Source of the DNA: UBA1479 sp040216635
Lineage (GTDB): Bacteria; Pseudomonadota; Alphaproteobacteria; Rhodospirillales; Casp-alpha2
Reading direction: 5' to 3'
Length of the DNA: 64,000 nt
Assembly: GCA_040216635.1 (NCBI GenBank)
Contig: JAVJOU010000027.1
Span: 1 to 64,000 of the forward strand
The first letter of the stretch is position 1. Every line of letters starts with the position of its first letter. Both the position numbers and the translations under genes were made by a program. The notes beneath the pieces were generated by a model that saw only the letters and a program-made list of their open reading frames with translations, was not told the DNA's origin and did not search any database. Of the stretch, positions 7,690-16,810 are shown in pieces.

Positions 7690-9663
7690 TTGTCAGCTAA
7701 AGTTGTGTGGCTGTTTGTATTCGTCGCGCTTTATTGGGCCTACTGCATTTATTGGGGCATCAAAGGCGCGCGGATGTCGAAAACCGCCAGCGATTACTTC
7801 ATTTCGGGCCGTCAGCTCGCGATGTGGGTCTTCGTGCTGGCCGCTACGGCGACATCGTTCTCCGGTTGGACCTTTATGGGTCATCCGGGTCTGATTTACC
7901 GTGACGGGTTCCAGTACGCGTATGCGTCATTCTACGCGATCACCATTCCGTTCACCGGGGTGATGTTCCTGAAGCGTCAGTGGATGCTTGGCAAACGCTT
8001 CGGCTTCGTAACACCGGGTGAAATGCTCGCCACCTATTTCCAGGGTGACGGCATTCGGCTTTTGGTGGTTCTCGTGGCCTTGCTGTTCTCGATCCCATAC
8101 CTCGGGTTGCAGCTTCGCGCGTCCGGCTTCCTGTTCAACGTCCTGACCGACAACCTGCTGTCCGTTGAAGTCGGCATGTGGGTGCTGTCCGCGGTTGTGT
8201 TCATCTATGTGGCGTCCGGCGGTCTACGCGCCGTGGCCTATGTGGACACCGTGCAGTGCCTGATGCTTGCCTTCGGTATCGTCGCAATCGGCATTATTGC
8301 CTATAGCGAACTCGGCGGCTGGTCGGCGTTCGGCGAGAAACTGGCCGCTCTTGGTCAGACCGGTATCGGTAAATGGAAAACCACCCAGGGCTGGGGCGGC
8401 GGCGACTACAACGCCTATCTCGCCATTCCGGGTGTGATCCAGTTCACCGCCGGCCTCGGCAAGGAAACCCCGGTCGGGGGGCTCTGGACGGGTATCATGG
8501 TCCTGACCTACATGTTCGCGCTCATGGGCATCCACTCCGCCCCGGCGTTCACCATGTGGTCGTTCTCCAACGCCAACCCGCGGCCGTTCGCGCCGCAGCA
8601 GGTCTGGGCGTCGAGCTTCGGCATCGGCCTCATCCTGTTCTTCTTCACCGCGGCCCAAGGCATGGGTGCCCACTTCCTGGGTGCCACGCCCGATGCAACC
8701 GCGTTGGTGAAGGGGGCCTCGGTGATCCCGGATCTTACCGCCAACAAGCAAGGTGACTTGATACCGCACTACATCAACCTGATGGGCGATACCGCTCCGT
8801 GGCTGGTCGGCCTGCTGGCCGTCTGTGCCCTGGCGGCCATGCAGTCCACCGGTGCGGCCTATATGTCCACCGCCGGCGGCATGCTGACGCGTGACCTGTA
8901 CAAGCGGTATCTCAATCCGACCGCGGACCACACCACCCAGAAGCTGTTCGGCCGGATCGGTGTTGCCGTCATCGTGCTCTCCGCCCTTGTGGTGGCGACC
9001 ACGGCGAAGGACGCATTGGTGCTGTTGGGCGGCCTCGCGGTTGCTTTCGGCTTCCAGATGTGGCCGTCGTTGGCAGCCATCTGCTGGTTCCCGTGGATCA
9101 CCCGTCAGGGTGCGACATTGGGTCTGGCAGCCGGTCTTATCGCGGTGATCTTTACCGAAAACTTCGGCGCCTCCATTGCCGGGTTCTTCGGTATCGAGCT
9201 TGGCTGGGGCCGGTGGCCCTGGACGATCCATTCGGCCGGTTGGGGGATGATCTTCAACCTGACGACCTGCCTGATCGTCTCGGCGATGACCCAAGACGAA
9301 GGTGCGACGCAGCATCGCATGAAGTATCACAACTTCCTGCGTGAGCACGCGTCATTGCCGGAATCCAAGAAGGGCTTGGTCCCCGTTGCCTGGGGTATCA
9401 CGCTCGTCTGGCTGTTCTTCGGCATCGGCCCGGGCGCCGTTATCGGTAACGATATCTTCGGTGCTCCGAATGCCGGTTACGAGAACTGGACCTTCGGCAT
9501 CCCGTCTATTTGGGCTTGGCAAATCCTGTGGTGGGCCATCGGCGTCTTCATGATGTGGTTCTTGGCCTACAAGATGGAGATGTCCACGGTTCCCGATCGG
9601 GAAATCGAGTCCCTTGTGGACGATATCGGCGATGCGGCACCCGCACAGGGTGGCGACGACTAA
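7690..9663 (+). CDS. Sodium:solute symporter (SSS family), acetate/carboxylate-permease-like
   Basis: 657 residues, mostly hydrophobic, with 13 or more predicted helices. The N-terminal pattern SKTASDYFISGRQL and the following ATATSFSGWTFMGHPG are typical of SSS symporters. The length exceeds the usual 500-550 because of the extended loop near residues 215-260 and extra C-terminal helices. The start is a TTG with a strong AGGGGAG (7674-7680) 9 nt upstream. It is followed by a terminator. The divergent CBS-DUF294 gene and nearby exonuclease recur with such carriers in other proteobacteria, which suggests a carboxylate carrier under dedicated control. The actual substrate is not readable. Confidence 0.88.
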   Translation: MSAKVVWLFVFVALYWAYCIYWGIKGARMSKTASDYFISGRQLAMWVFVLAATATSFSGWTFMGHPGLIYRDGFQYAYASFYAITIPFTGVMFLKRQWMLGKRFGFVTPGEMLATYFQGDGIRLLVVLVALLFSIPYLGLQLRASGFLFNVLTDNLLSVEVGMWVLSAVVFIYVASGGLRAVAYVDTVQCLMLAFGIVAIGIIAYSELGGWSAFGEKLAALGQTGIGKWKTTQGWGGGDYNAYLAIPGVIQFTAGLGKETPVGGLWTGIMVLTYMFALMGIHSAPAFTMWSFSNANPRPFAPQQVWASSFGIGLILFFFTAAQGMGAHFLGATPDATALVKGASVIPDLTANKQGDLIPHYINLMGDTAPWLVGLLAVCALAAMQSTGAAYMSTAGGMLTRDLYKRYLNPTADHTTQKLFGRIGVAVIVLSALVVATTAKDALVLLGGLAVAFGFQMWPSLAAICWFPWITRQGATLGLAAGLIAVIFTENFGASIAGFFGIELGWGRWPWTIHSAGWGMIFNLTTCLIVSAMTQDEGATQHRMKYHNFLREHASLPESKKGLVPVAWGITLVWLFFGIGPGAVIGNDIFGAPNAGYENWTFGIPSIWAWQILWWAIGVFMMWFLAYKMEMSTVPDREIESLVDDIGDAAPAQGGDD

Positions 9664-9688
9664 GCCGATACATCCGTATTGGAACCCA

Positions 9689-9726
9689 ATCGGGGGGAGG
9701 GCCTTAGTCCTTCCCCCGATTTTTTT
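9689..9726 (+). terminator. Rho-independent terminator after the symporter gene
   Basis: ATCGGGGG-(g)-AGG pairs with CCT-(t)-CCCCCGAT across a short loop and is followed directly by six T residues (9721-9726). It lies 26 nt after the symporter stop codon. Confidence 0.9.
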
Positions 9727-9840
9727 CGCCAATGCCTCTTTCTTGCCGCAAAACCCTTGGATGATGCCTAAGATTAATTGCTATGATCAGCCGCGACGTA
9801 ATCAAGAATAATTCCACAATCCAAGTCCGCGCATAGAATC

Positions 9841-10080
9841 ATGGAAGCTTTTTTTACAGCCGAATATCGGTGGTACTGGATGGCGGGGCTCTCCGTGGCC
9901 CTTTTCTTTCCTGTCCGGCATCTGATCTGGGTCATGTCCGTCCGGCGTGCGATCAGAAAAGGCGGAGAGGAAAACATCGACGAAGCCGAGCAACAGCGTC
10001 TTCGCCGCCGGGCCGGTGTCACCGCAGCGCTGCTGTGTTTCATTTTCTCATTTTTCTACGTTCAGACCTGGTTCAAATAA
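9841..10080 (+). CDS. Small two-helix membrane protein, function unknown
   Basis: 79 residues with an N-terminal helix around WMAGLSVALFFPVRHLIW, a charged cytoplasmic stretch (IRKGGEENIDEAEQQRLRRR) and a second helix at the C-terminus. It is not the DUF485 acetate-permease partner by sequence feel. It ends 3 nt before the TPR gene, so the two are probably one transcript, separate from the symporter because of the terminator upstream. No family recognised. Confidence 0.65.
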   Translation: MEAFFTAEYRWYWMAGLSVALFFPVRHLIWVMSVRRAIRKGGEENIDEAEQQRLRRRAGVTAALLCFIFSFFYVQTWFK

Positions 10081-10083
10081 TTC

Positions 10084-10707
10084 ATGGCATCACTATCCGA
10101 CCCCAAAGTCCTTCGCCGATTCATCATCTATCTTGGGATGCTGACCTTCGTCATGTTCGGTGTTTGGTCGTTCTGGGGAACCTTCGTTGAAACGCCCGAT
10201 GGTGATTTCGAAGTCCGTGCCGGCGATATCCACCTGACCGGCCGTGAATACGAAGAAGCCATTGAAGACTTCAACAAGGCATTGGTCGTGCAGCCCAATC
10301 ACCGCGGCGCGCTGTTGGGCAAGGCGGCAGCCCTTATTCAGTTGCAGCGGTTCGACGATGCCGAGCAGGTGCTCAATCACGCCATCAGGTATTTGACCAA
10401 GAATTTGGACCCGGACGACCCGACGGGGCGGGGGGCTTTGGCTGCCGCCTACGGCAACCGGGGGATCATCCATGACACCCAGGGCCGGTACGAACAGGCC
10501 CTGGAAGATTATATTCAATCCCTCAAGGTCGACGCGGATTCCGTCGAGGGTCCCGGTGTGATCAACCGGCTGCTGTATCACGATGAAAAGCCGTCATCGA
10601 TCCGTGACCGGGCGGAATACCTCTACAAGCAGCTTCAACTGCCCGAGGATCAACGCCTTCTGCGGCTGCCGGAAAAAGACGCACAGCAGCGCATGCACAA
10701 GCCGTAA
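10084..10707 (+). CDS. Membrane-anchored TPR protein
   Basis: 207 residues. One transmembrane helix (about residues 15-32, IYLGMLTFVMFGVWSFWG) is followed by a periplasmic tetratricopeptide region. The repeats start at GREYEEAIEDFNKALVVQP, with further copies around LLGKAAALIQLQRFDDAEQ and AYGNRGIIHDTQGRYEQAL. It is a probable scaffold for protein contacts. It follows the 79-residue membrane protein by 3 nt, which suggests a shared complex. The function is not known. Confidence 0.8.
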   Translation: MASLSDPKVLRRFIIYLGMLTFVMFGVWSFWGTFVETPDGDFEVRAGDIHLTGREYEEAIEDFNKALVVQPNHRGALLGKAAALIQLQRFDDAEQVLNHAIRYLTKNLDPDDPTGRGALAAAYGNRGIIHDTQGRYEQALEDYIQSLKVDADSVEGPGVINRLLYHDEKPSSIRDRAEYLYKQLQLPEDQRLLRLPEKDAQQRMHKP

Positions 10708-10794
10708 TTATTGATTTCGCACAAACCGTTTGTCGCAGCGATGCCGCTCAAGTTTTGTGACCGGGTGGTTCTGCTTGTTTGAAAGGCCCGGGGA

Positions 10795-11007
10795 TCAGCT
10801 GAAGCTGACGACGCCCAACACGTCCTGGAACAGCACCAAAAAAAAGAACACGGCGGCGATGGAGCCGAACAACAGGCGCACGAAGTCTTGTTTACCTTCT
10901 TCGTCGCGGTAGCGCACGCCGTGCAGGGCGATAAAACCGGTCACCGCCAGAAAGACGATGTTGATGACCGGTTCAAGCTCCGGCGGTAATCCCAAATCCA
11001 AGAACAT
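10795..11007 (-). CDS. Small two-helix membrane protein
   Basis: 70 residues with two hydrophobic stretches (INIVFLAVTGFIALHG and LLFGSIAAVFFFLVLFQDVLG) separated by a charged loop with RYRDEEGKQDF. It is transcribed towards the TPR gene and away from the 192-residue-frame gene on the same strand 66 nt upstream. No family recognised. Confidence 0.6.
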   Translation of the reverse strand: MFLDLGLPPELEPVINIVFLAVTGFIALHGVRYRDEEGKQDFVRLLFGSIAAVFFFLVLFQDVLGVVSFS

Positions 11008-11073
11008 GCTCGGAAGGTAAAGGGCGGATAGGAGCTTGGCAAGCGCTTGAAGACACAGAAGAACGCCCCTGGC

Positions 11074-11616
11074 TTATGGCCCGGACCCGCGTTCCCCGCC
11101 GGTTATTTTCGCGCTTGGCATGGGGGCATCCTGCGTCGTTTCATCCGGGGTCGCCTGCAGGTCTTTTTCGCTGACATAGGGCGGAAATTGGGTGGCTGAC
11201 CGGCCCGTGGTCATGATCGCGCCGGCCACGCCGCTGCCGAAGATGAACATCACGATGCCCGCCGCGATGGCGAATTTTTTGATCCCGTGAGGCGGTGCCT
11301 TTGGGCCGTAATCATTGTCGTACCGGTGAAAACGCAGGTCGTTGCCGGCGATTCGCCCGGCCTGGTCCAGGCGGATGATCTGGCGGGCATAGTGGCGCGC
11401 CCAATGGGGCACGGTATTGTTGATCATGTATTCGTTGAACAGGCGGTCGATCTGACTTTCCGGCAAGTCTTCCTGATGCCATTCGCGGTAGGCGAGTTGC
11501 AGCAGCTGGAATTCGCCGACCTGAAGGATATTGGCCGCACGACCGACTTCGCGCCGGTCCATTTTGTCCAGCTCGTCCTTATCCGGTTGGATTATGGTTT
11601 CTAAAAATCCGGTCAT
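11074..11616 (-). CDS. Hypothetical single-pass membrane protein
   Basis: 180 residues from ATG 11616. An in-frame GTG at 11652 would add 12, but it falls in an inverted repeat. The N-terminal 110 residues are soluble and helical, including LQLAYREWHQED. One transmembrane helix follows (FAIAAGIVMFIFGSGVAGAIM) and then a Pro/Thr-rich tail. A cytoplasmic domain with a short periplasmic tail is likely. No family recognised. Confidence 0.65.
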   Translation of the reverse strand: MTGFLETIIQPDKDELDKMDRREVGRAANILQVGEFQLLQLAYREWHQEDLPESQIDRLFNEYMINNTVPHWARHYARQIIRLDQAGRIAGNDLRFHRYDNDYGPKAPPHGIKKFAIAAGIVMFIFGSGVAGAIMTTGRSATQFPPYVSEKDLQATPDETTQDAPMPSAKITGGERGSGP

Positions 11617-11649
11617 ATGTTGGGGCGTCTCCGAAAATGTGACCGTCCC

Positions 11650-11679
11650 CACCCAAAGTACTCAGCTTAAGATTGGGTG
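11650..11679. promoter_or_regulatory. Inverted repeat in divergent promoter region
   Basis: CACCCAA (11650-11656) and TTGGGTG (11673-11679) are separated by 16 nt, between the minus-strand hypothetical gene and the plus-strand SDR. It could be an operator or an mRNA stem. Its position argues for the downstream ATG 11616 as the start of the hypothetical gene. Confidence 0.4.
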
Positions 11680-11774
11680 TAAAAATCGTCCTTGGCAAGT
11701 GTCGCGGGCTCACATTTTGGTCATCCATCGGGTAGGCTTCGGATAACCTGTTCTGATGAAAACGAGTTTTCCAA

Positions 11775-12548
11775 ATGTCTGACACCGCCGATCCGTTCGA
11801 TTTGACCGGCCGCACGGCCCTGATCACCGGCGCCAGCCGCGGCCTGGGCCTGGAAATCGCCAAATCTCTGGGTCAGGGCGGGGCGCTGGTATACCTGGGC
11901 GGGCGTGACGTGCCAGCCCTGGATGATGCCTGCGACGCGGTGGCACAGGTCGGCGGCCGGGCGCGGCCGCTGCCGTTCGACGCCACGGACGAAGCGGCCA
12001 CCCTGGCGGCAATTGATGATCTGGATGACGGGCAGGGCGGGCTGGATATTCTGGTCAATGCCGTGGGTGGGCGGGACCGGCGATCATTGGAGGAACTGGA
12101 TGCCCAGGCCGTGCGTGACCTGATGGAGGTCAATCTGGTCTCGGCCTTTACCCTGTCGCGGGCCGCCGCCGAGCAGATGCGGGCCAAGGGCCGGGGCCGA
12201 ATCGTCCATGTCACGTCCATTGCGGGGCATATTGCCCGCGCGGGCGATGCCGCCTATACGGCGTCCAAGGCTGGTTTGACCGGACTGGTCCGGGCCCTGG
12301 CGGCGGAACTGGGGCCCGACGGCATTACGGTCAACGCGGTTGCCCCCGGATATTTCGCGACCGATGCGAACAAGGCCATGGCCGAGGATCCGAACATCGC
12401 TGCATGGCTGGCCCAGCGCACGTCATTGGGCCGCTGGGGAACACCGGCAGAGATCGCCGGTGCCGCCCGCTTTCTGGCATCCGACGCGGCGGGCTACGTA
12501 ACCGGGCAGGTCATCGCCGTGGATGGCGGGTTTCTGGCCCGGTTTTAA
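11775..12548 (+). CDS. SDR-family NAD(P)-dependent oxidoreductase
   Basis: 257 residues of a classical short-chain dehydrogenase. The cofactor motif is TGASRGLG, with NAVGG standing in for the NNAG motif. The catalytic Ser is in VTSIAGHIARAG, and Tyr and Lys are in YTASK. The C-terminal VTGQVIAVDGGF is typical. It resembles gluconate 5-dehydrogenase or 3-oxoacyl-ACP reductase types. The substrate cannot be decided. Its stop overlaps that of the convergent 2-hydroxyacid dehydrogenase by the four bases TTAA. Confidence 0.88.
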   Translation: MSDTADPFDLTGRTALITGASRGLGLEIAKSLGQGGALVYLGGRDVPALDDACDAVAQVGGRARPLPFDATDEAATLAAIDDLDDGQGGLDILVNAVGGRDRRSLEELDAQAVRDLMEVNLVSAFTLSRAAAEQMRAKGRGRIVHVTSIAGHIARAGDAAYTASKAGLTGLVRALAAELGPDGITVNAVAPGYFATDANKAMAEDPNIAAWLAQRTSLGRWGTPAEIAGAARFLASDAAGYVTGQVIAVDGGFLARF

Positions 12549-13555
12549 GTGACGTCGCCGGGGGCCGTATCGACCAGGGGTGCGTCGGGCAGGTAGGGGA
12601 CCTCCGGCGTGATCGTGCGGACGGGCGCGCCGGCCAAATAGGCTTTCAGGTTCTCGAAGCTCTGGCGGAAGAACACCTCGTAATTTTCCTGCGTCACGAA
12701 ACCGATATGCGGCGTCGCCAGCACATTGGGCAGGGTGCGGTAGATATGGTCACCGGGCAGGGGTTCCATGGTGAACACGTCCATCCCGGCCCCGGCGATG
12801 CGCTTTTCCTGCAAGGCGGCAATCAGGGCGTCTTCGTCGACCAATTGCGGGCGGGAGGTGTTGACCAAAAACGCGCTCGGCTTCATGCGGCGGATATCTT
12901 CCGCCCCGACTACGCCGATGGTGCGGTCCGACAGGGGCATATGGATGGTCACGGCATCGGCGCGGGCGAACAAATCTTCCTTAGACACCGCTTCCACATC
13001 GAAGGGGGCGGCCCGTTCCGCCGTCAGGTTGGGGCTCCAGGCGATGACCTTCATGGCGAAGGATTGCGCCACCCTGGCCACGGGCTGTCCCATATGGCCC
13101 AGACCGACGATGCCCAAGGTCTTACCCTCCAGGCCCAGTCCCAGGCCGTGTTGCCAGCCGCCGGCGCGGACTGACGCGACTTCGCCCGTGAAGCCCCGGA
13201 ACAGGGACAACAGCAGCAGCCATACGACCTCGACCGTGGAATCATGATGCAGGATCGTCGTCGCGCAAACCGTGATGCCCTGATCTTCCGCCGCCTTCAG
13301 GTCGATGGACCGGGCGTTGCGCATGCCCGTGCACAACATCAACTTCAACCGCGGCAATGCTTCCAGGATATGACGGGGGAATTCGGTCCGCTCGCGGATG
13401 CGCAGGATCGCGTCGAAATCGCTGAGGCGCGCGATCAGTTCGGCCTCCTCGAACACATGGTCGCGGAAGGGCACGACGGTTACGCCCTTTAATTGTCCCC
13501 AATCCACGAACCGGTCCCAAACCGATTGATAGTCGTCGATGATCGCCAGGCGCAT
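12545..13555 (-). CDS. D-2-hydroxyacid dehydrogenase (NAD-dependent)
   Basis: 336 residues starting at the ATG 13555 preceded by GAGGAC. The frame is open much further upstream, but that part is antisense to sdaA. The Rossmann motif is LGIVGLGHMGQPVA. Catalytic Arg is in NTSRPQLVDEDAL, Glu in MDVFTMEPLPG and His in LATPHIGFV. The family includes phosphoglycerate, hydroxypyruvate and glyoxylate reductases. The sdaA gene upstream (39 nt, same strand) points to serine/hydroxypyruvate metabolism, which is inference. Confidence 0.9.
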   Translation of the reverse strand: MRLAIIDDYQSVWDRFVDWGQLKGVTVVPFRDHVFEEAELIARLSDFDAILRIRERTEFPRHILEALPRLKLMLCTGMRNARSIDLKAAEDQGITVCATTILHHDSTVEVVWLLLLSLFRGFTGEVASVRAGGWQHGLGLGLEGKTLGIVGLGHMGQPVARVAQSFAMKVIAWSPNLTAERAAPFDVEAVSKEDLFARADAVTIHMPLSDRTIGVVGAEDIRRMKPSAFLVNTSRPQLVDEDALIAALQEKRIAGAGMDVFTMEPLPGDHIYRTLPNVLATPHIGFVTQENYEVFFRQSFENLKAYLAGAPVRTITPEVPYLPDAPLVDTAPGDVT

Positions 13556-13593
13556 TCTTGTGTCCTCTGGTTTCTTCTTGTGGTCGATGATTT

Positions 13594-15012
<1,419 letters not shown>

Positions 15013-15101
15013 GGATCACCCCGGCTGTGTCCGGTGATCCTGTCAGAAACCGCCGGGCTTGGGAACGCGCCGGACAAGGTTTTCCATTTTTGTGCCGGGG
15101 T

Positions 15102-16115
15102 TCAGAAAATCGCCGACAAGGTGATCGAGCCGAATTGGCTGGGCACGCGCTGACCTTGAAATTCCCGGGTGCGGTAAATCTGTGTGAACGACAGGCGGGC
15201 ATAGCCCAGGGTGAATTCGATCCCACCCTGGAAATCCAGGACGAAGTTGTTTTTGTCCACGCTGCGGCTATCGCCGAAGGTATTGCCGTCCAGGAAGATG
15301 TTGCGTGCGATGGCCCGGCCTTCGATGCCCAGGAACAGGTTCCAGCCAAATTGCCCCTTCTTGCGCACGATGGCGGCGGCGGGCAGAGACGGGCGGATGA
15401 ACGGCGGCCCATAGGTCAGGCCCAGGTTCTGGCCCAGCCGGACGGATGCGCCGAGCGAGCCCTGGGTCAATACGTTGCCGATGGCAACGCCGGCCGATGG
15501 CGTGACGTCCAGTTCCAGGAAATGTTCCGGCCCCAGGATTTCCTGACGCAGGCGCGCCTGATAGCTGAGCATGATGCCGGGCTCGTTGTGCAGTTGTTTG
15601 CCCCAGCCGCGCGGCAGGCCCACGTTGATCAGGGAATGCCAGCGGCGTTGCGTATAGCCGCCCAAGGACGCGGGGCCGACGATGCCCAAATCCAGGGATA
15701 CATTCTGCAACAGATTGGAATCGGGTTGTTCGACGATCGCGCCGACGGAGCCGAACAGCCAGCCCGCATAGGGCCGGTCCGTCGGGTCTGGATTGGAACG
15801 GGTGGTGTCTTCGGGCGTGAACATCTGCTGGCCCAGGGCCACCACATAGGTCGATTGACCGTCCAGATTGACGCCCGGGATCATATCCATGAGGTCCTTG
15901 AACCATCGGGGCTCACATTCGTCCTTAGGCACGAAGGTCAGCTGCACGCCCTGGGTGTAGTACTGATCCGTGCCGGCGCCGAACAAATCGTTTTCAACCT
16001 GCAGGACAAAAGTGCCCGGGCGCGCGTCGTCGTCTTTCGCCGTGGCGTCCACGGGGAAAGCCAATGTCAGAACCGCCGTACATAGGACAGCCAAGAAACA
16101 TCTAAAGCCCATCAT
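15102..16115 (-). CDS. LpxR-like outer-membrane lipid A deacylase (DUF2219)
   Basis: 337 residues with a Sec signal peptide (CFLAVLCTAVLTLAFPVDATA). The mature start FVLQVENDLFGAGTDQYYTQG has the Asn-Asp and Thr/Tyr residues characteristic of LpxR, and GKQLHNEPGIMLSYQ is the second family block. The protein ends in an aromatic-terminated strand (SITLSAIF), as expected for an outer-membrane beta barrel. LpxR removes the 3'-acyloxyacyl group of lipid A and so changes the outer surface. The 89 nt between it and sdaA show no clear terminator. Confidence 0.85.
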   Translation of the reverse strand: MMGFRCFLAVLCTAVLTLAFPVDATAKDDDARPGTFVLQVENDLFGAGTDQYYTQGVQLTFVPKDECEPRWFKDLMDMIPGVNLDGQSTYVVALGQQMFTPEDTTRSNPDPTDRPYAGWLFGSVGAIVEQPDSNLLQNVSLDLGIVGPASLGGYTQRRWHSLINVGLPRGWGKQLHNEPGIMLSYQARLRQEILGPEHFLELDVTPSAGVAIGNVLTQGSLGASVRLGQNLGLTYGPPFIRPSLPAAAIVRKKGQFGWNLFLGIEGRAIARNIFLDGNTFGDSRSVDKNNFVLDFQGGIEFTLGYARLSFTQIYRTREFQGQRVPSQFGSITLSAIF

Positions 16116-16246
16116 GGGTTGAAGATTAGCAGATAGATCGTGTCAAACCGAAGGCAGGAGAACGTGGGCGGTTCAATCGCCGTCAATGATGCCTTAGGAT
16201 CGCGCGCCGAAACCGGTGCCTGAAATAAGAAAAGGAGACGACAATC

Positions 16247-16696
16247 ATGGTGGAGATCTATGTCGATGCGGACGCCTGCCCGGTCAAGGACGAGGTTTTG
16301 CGCGTTGCCGGCCGCCATGCCCTTCGCACCAAAATGGTTTCCGACGGCGGTATCCGCCCCGTTCGCGACCCCCTGGTCGAAGTCGTCGTCGTGCCCAGCG
16401 GACCCGATGCGGCCGACGATTGGATCGCGGAACATATCGGGGCGGCCGACATCTGCATCACAAACGATATTCCCCTGGCCGCCCGCTGCCTGGAAAAAGG
16501 GGCCCATGCGGTCAAACCCAATGGCGAGGAATTCACCGAGGACGGCATCGGCATGGCGCTCGCCAACCGTGAATTGATGCAGACGCTCCGCGAAACGGGC
16601 GAGGTCATGGGTGGCCCCCGGCCGTTTTCCCGGGGAGACCGCTCCAAATTCCTCGACCGCCTGGAAGTCGTCGTCCAAACCGCCAAGCGCCGGTAG
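16247..16696 (+). CDS. YaiI/YqxD family protein (DUF188)
   Basis: 149 residues, the standard size. It starts IYVDADACPVKDEVLRVA and contains ITNDIPLAARCLEKGA, GEEFTEDGIG and GGPRPFSRGDRSKF, all hallmarks of the family. The fold is PIN-like, with acidic residues DAD and ND suggesting metal-dependent nuclease ability. The function is not established. GGAG lies about 13 nt before the ATG. Confidence 0.92.
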   Translation: MVEIYVDADACPVKDEVLRVAGRHALRTKMVSDGGIRPVRDPLVEVVVVPSGPDAADDWIAEHIGAADICITNDIPLAARCLEKGAHAVKPNGEEFTEDGIGMALANRELMQTLRETGEVMGGPRPFSRGDRSKFLDRLEVVVQTAKRR

Positions 16697-16810
16697 TCCT
16701 TAATTCCCCGGACCATTCGTCTTTTGAAATTGGCTCTGGGCCGTGCCTTCCCCCATTGCCATGATCCATCAGCAGGTTTGAATATGACCCTGCGGCGGAG
16801 GAAAAAAGAC

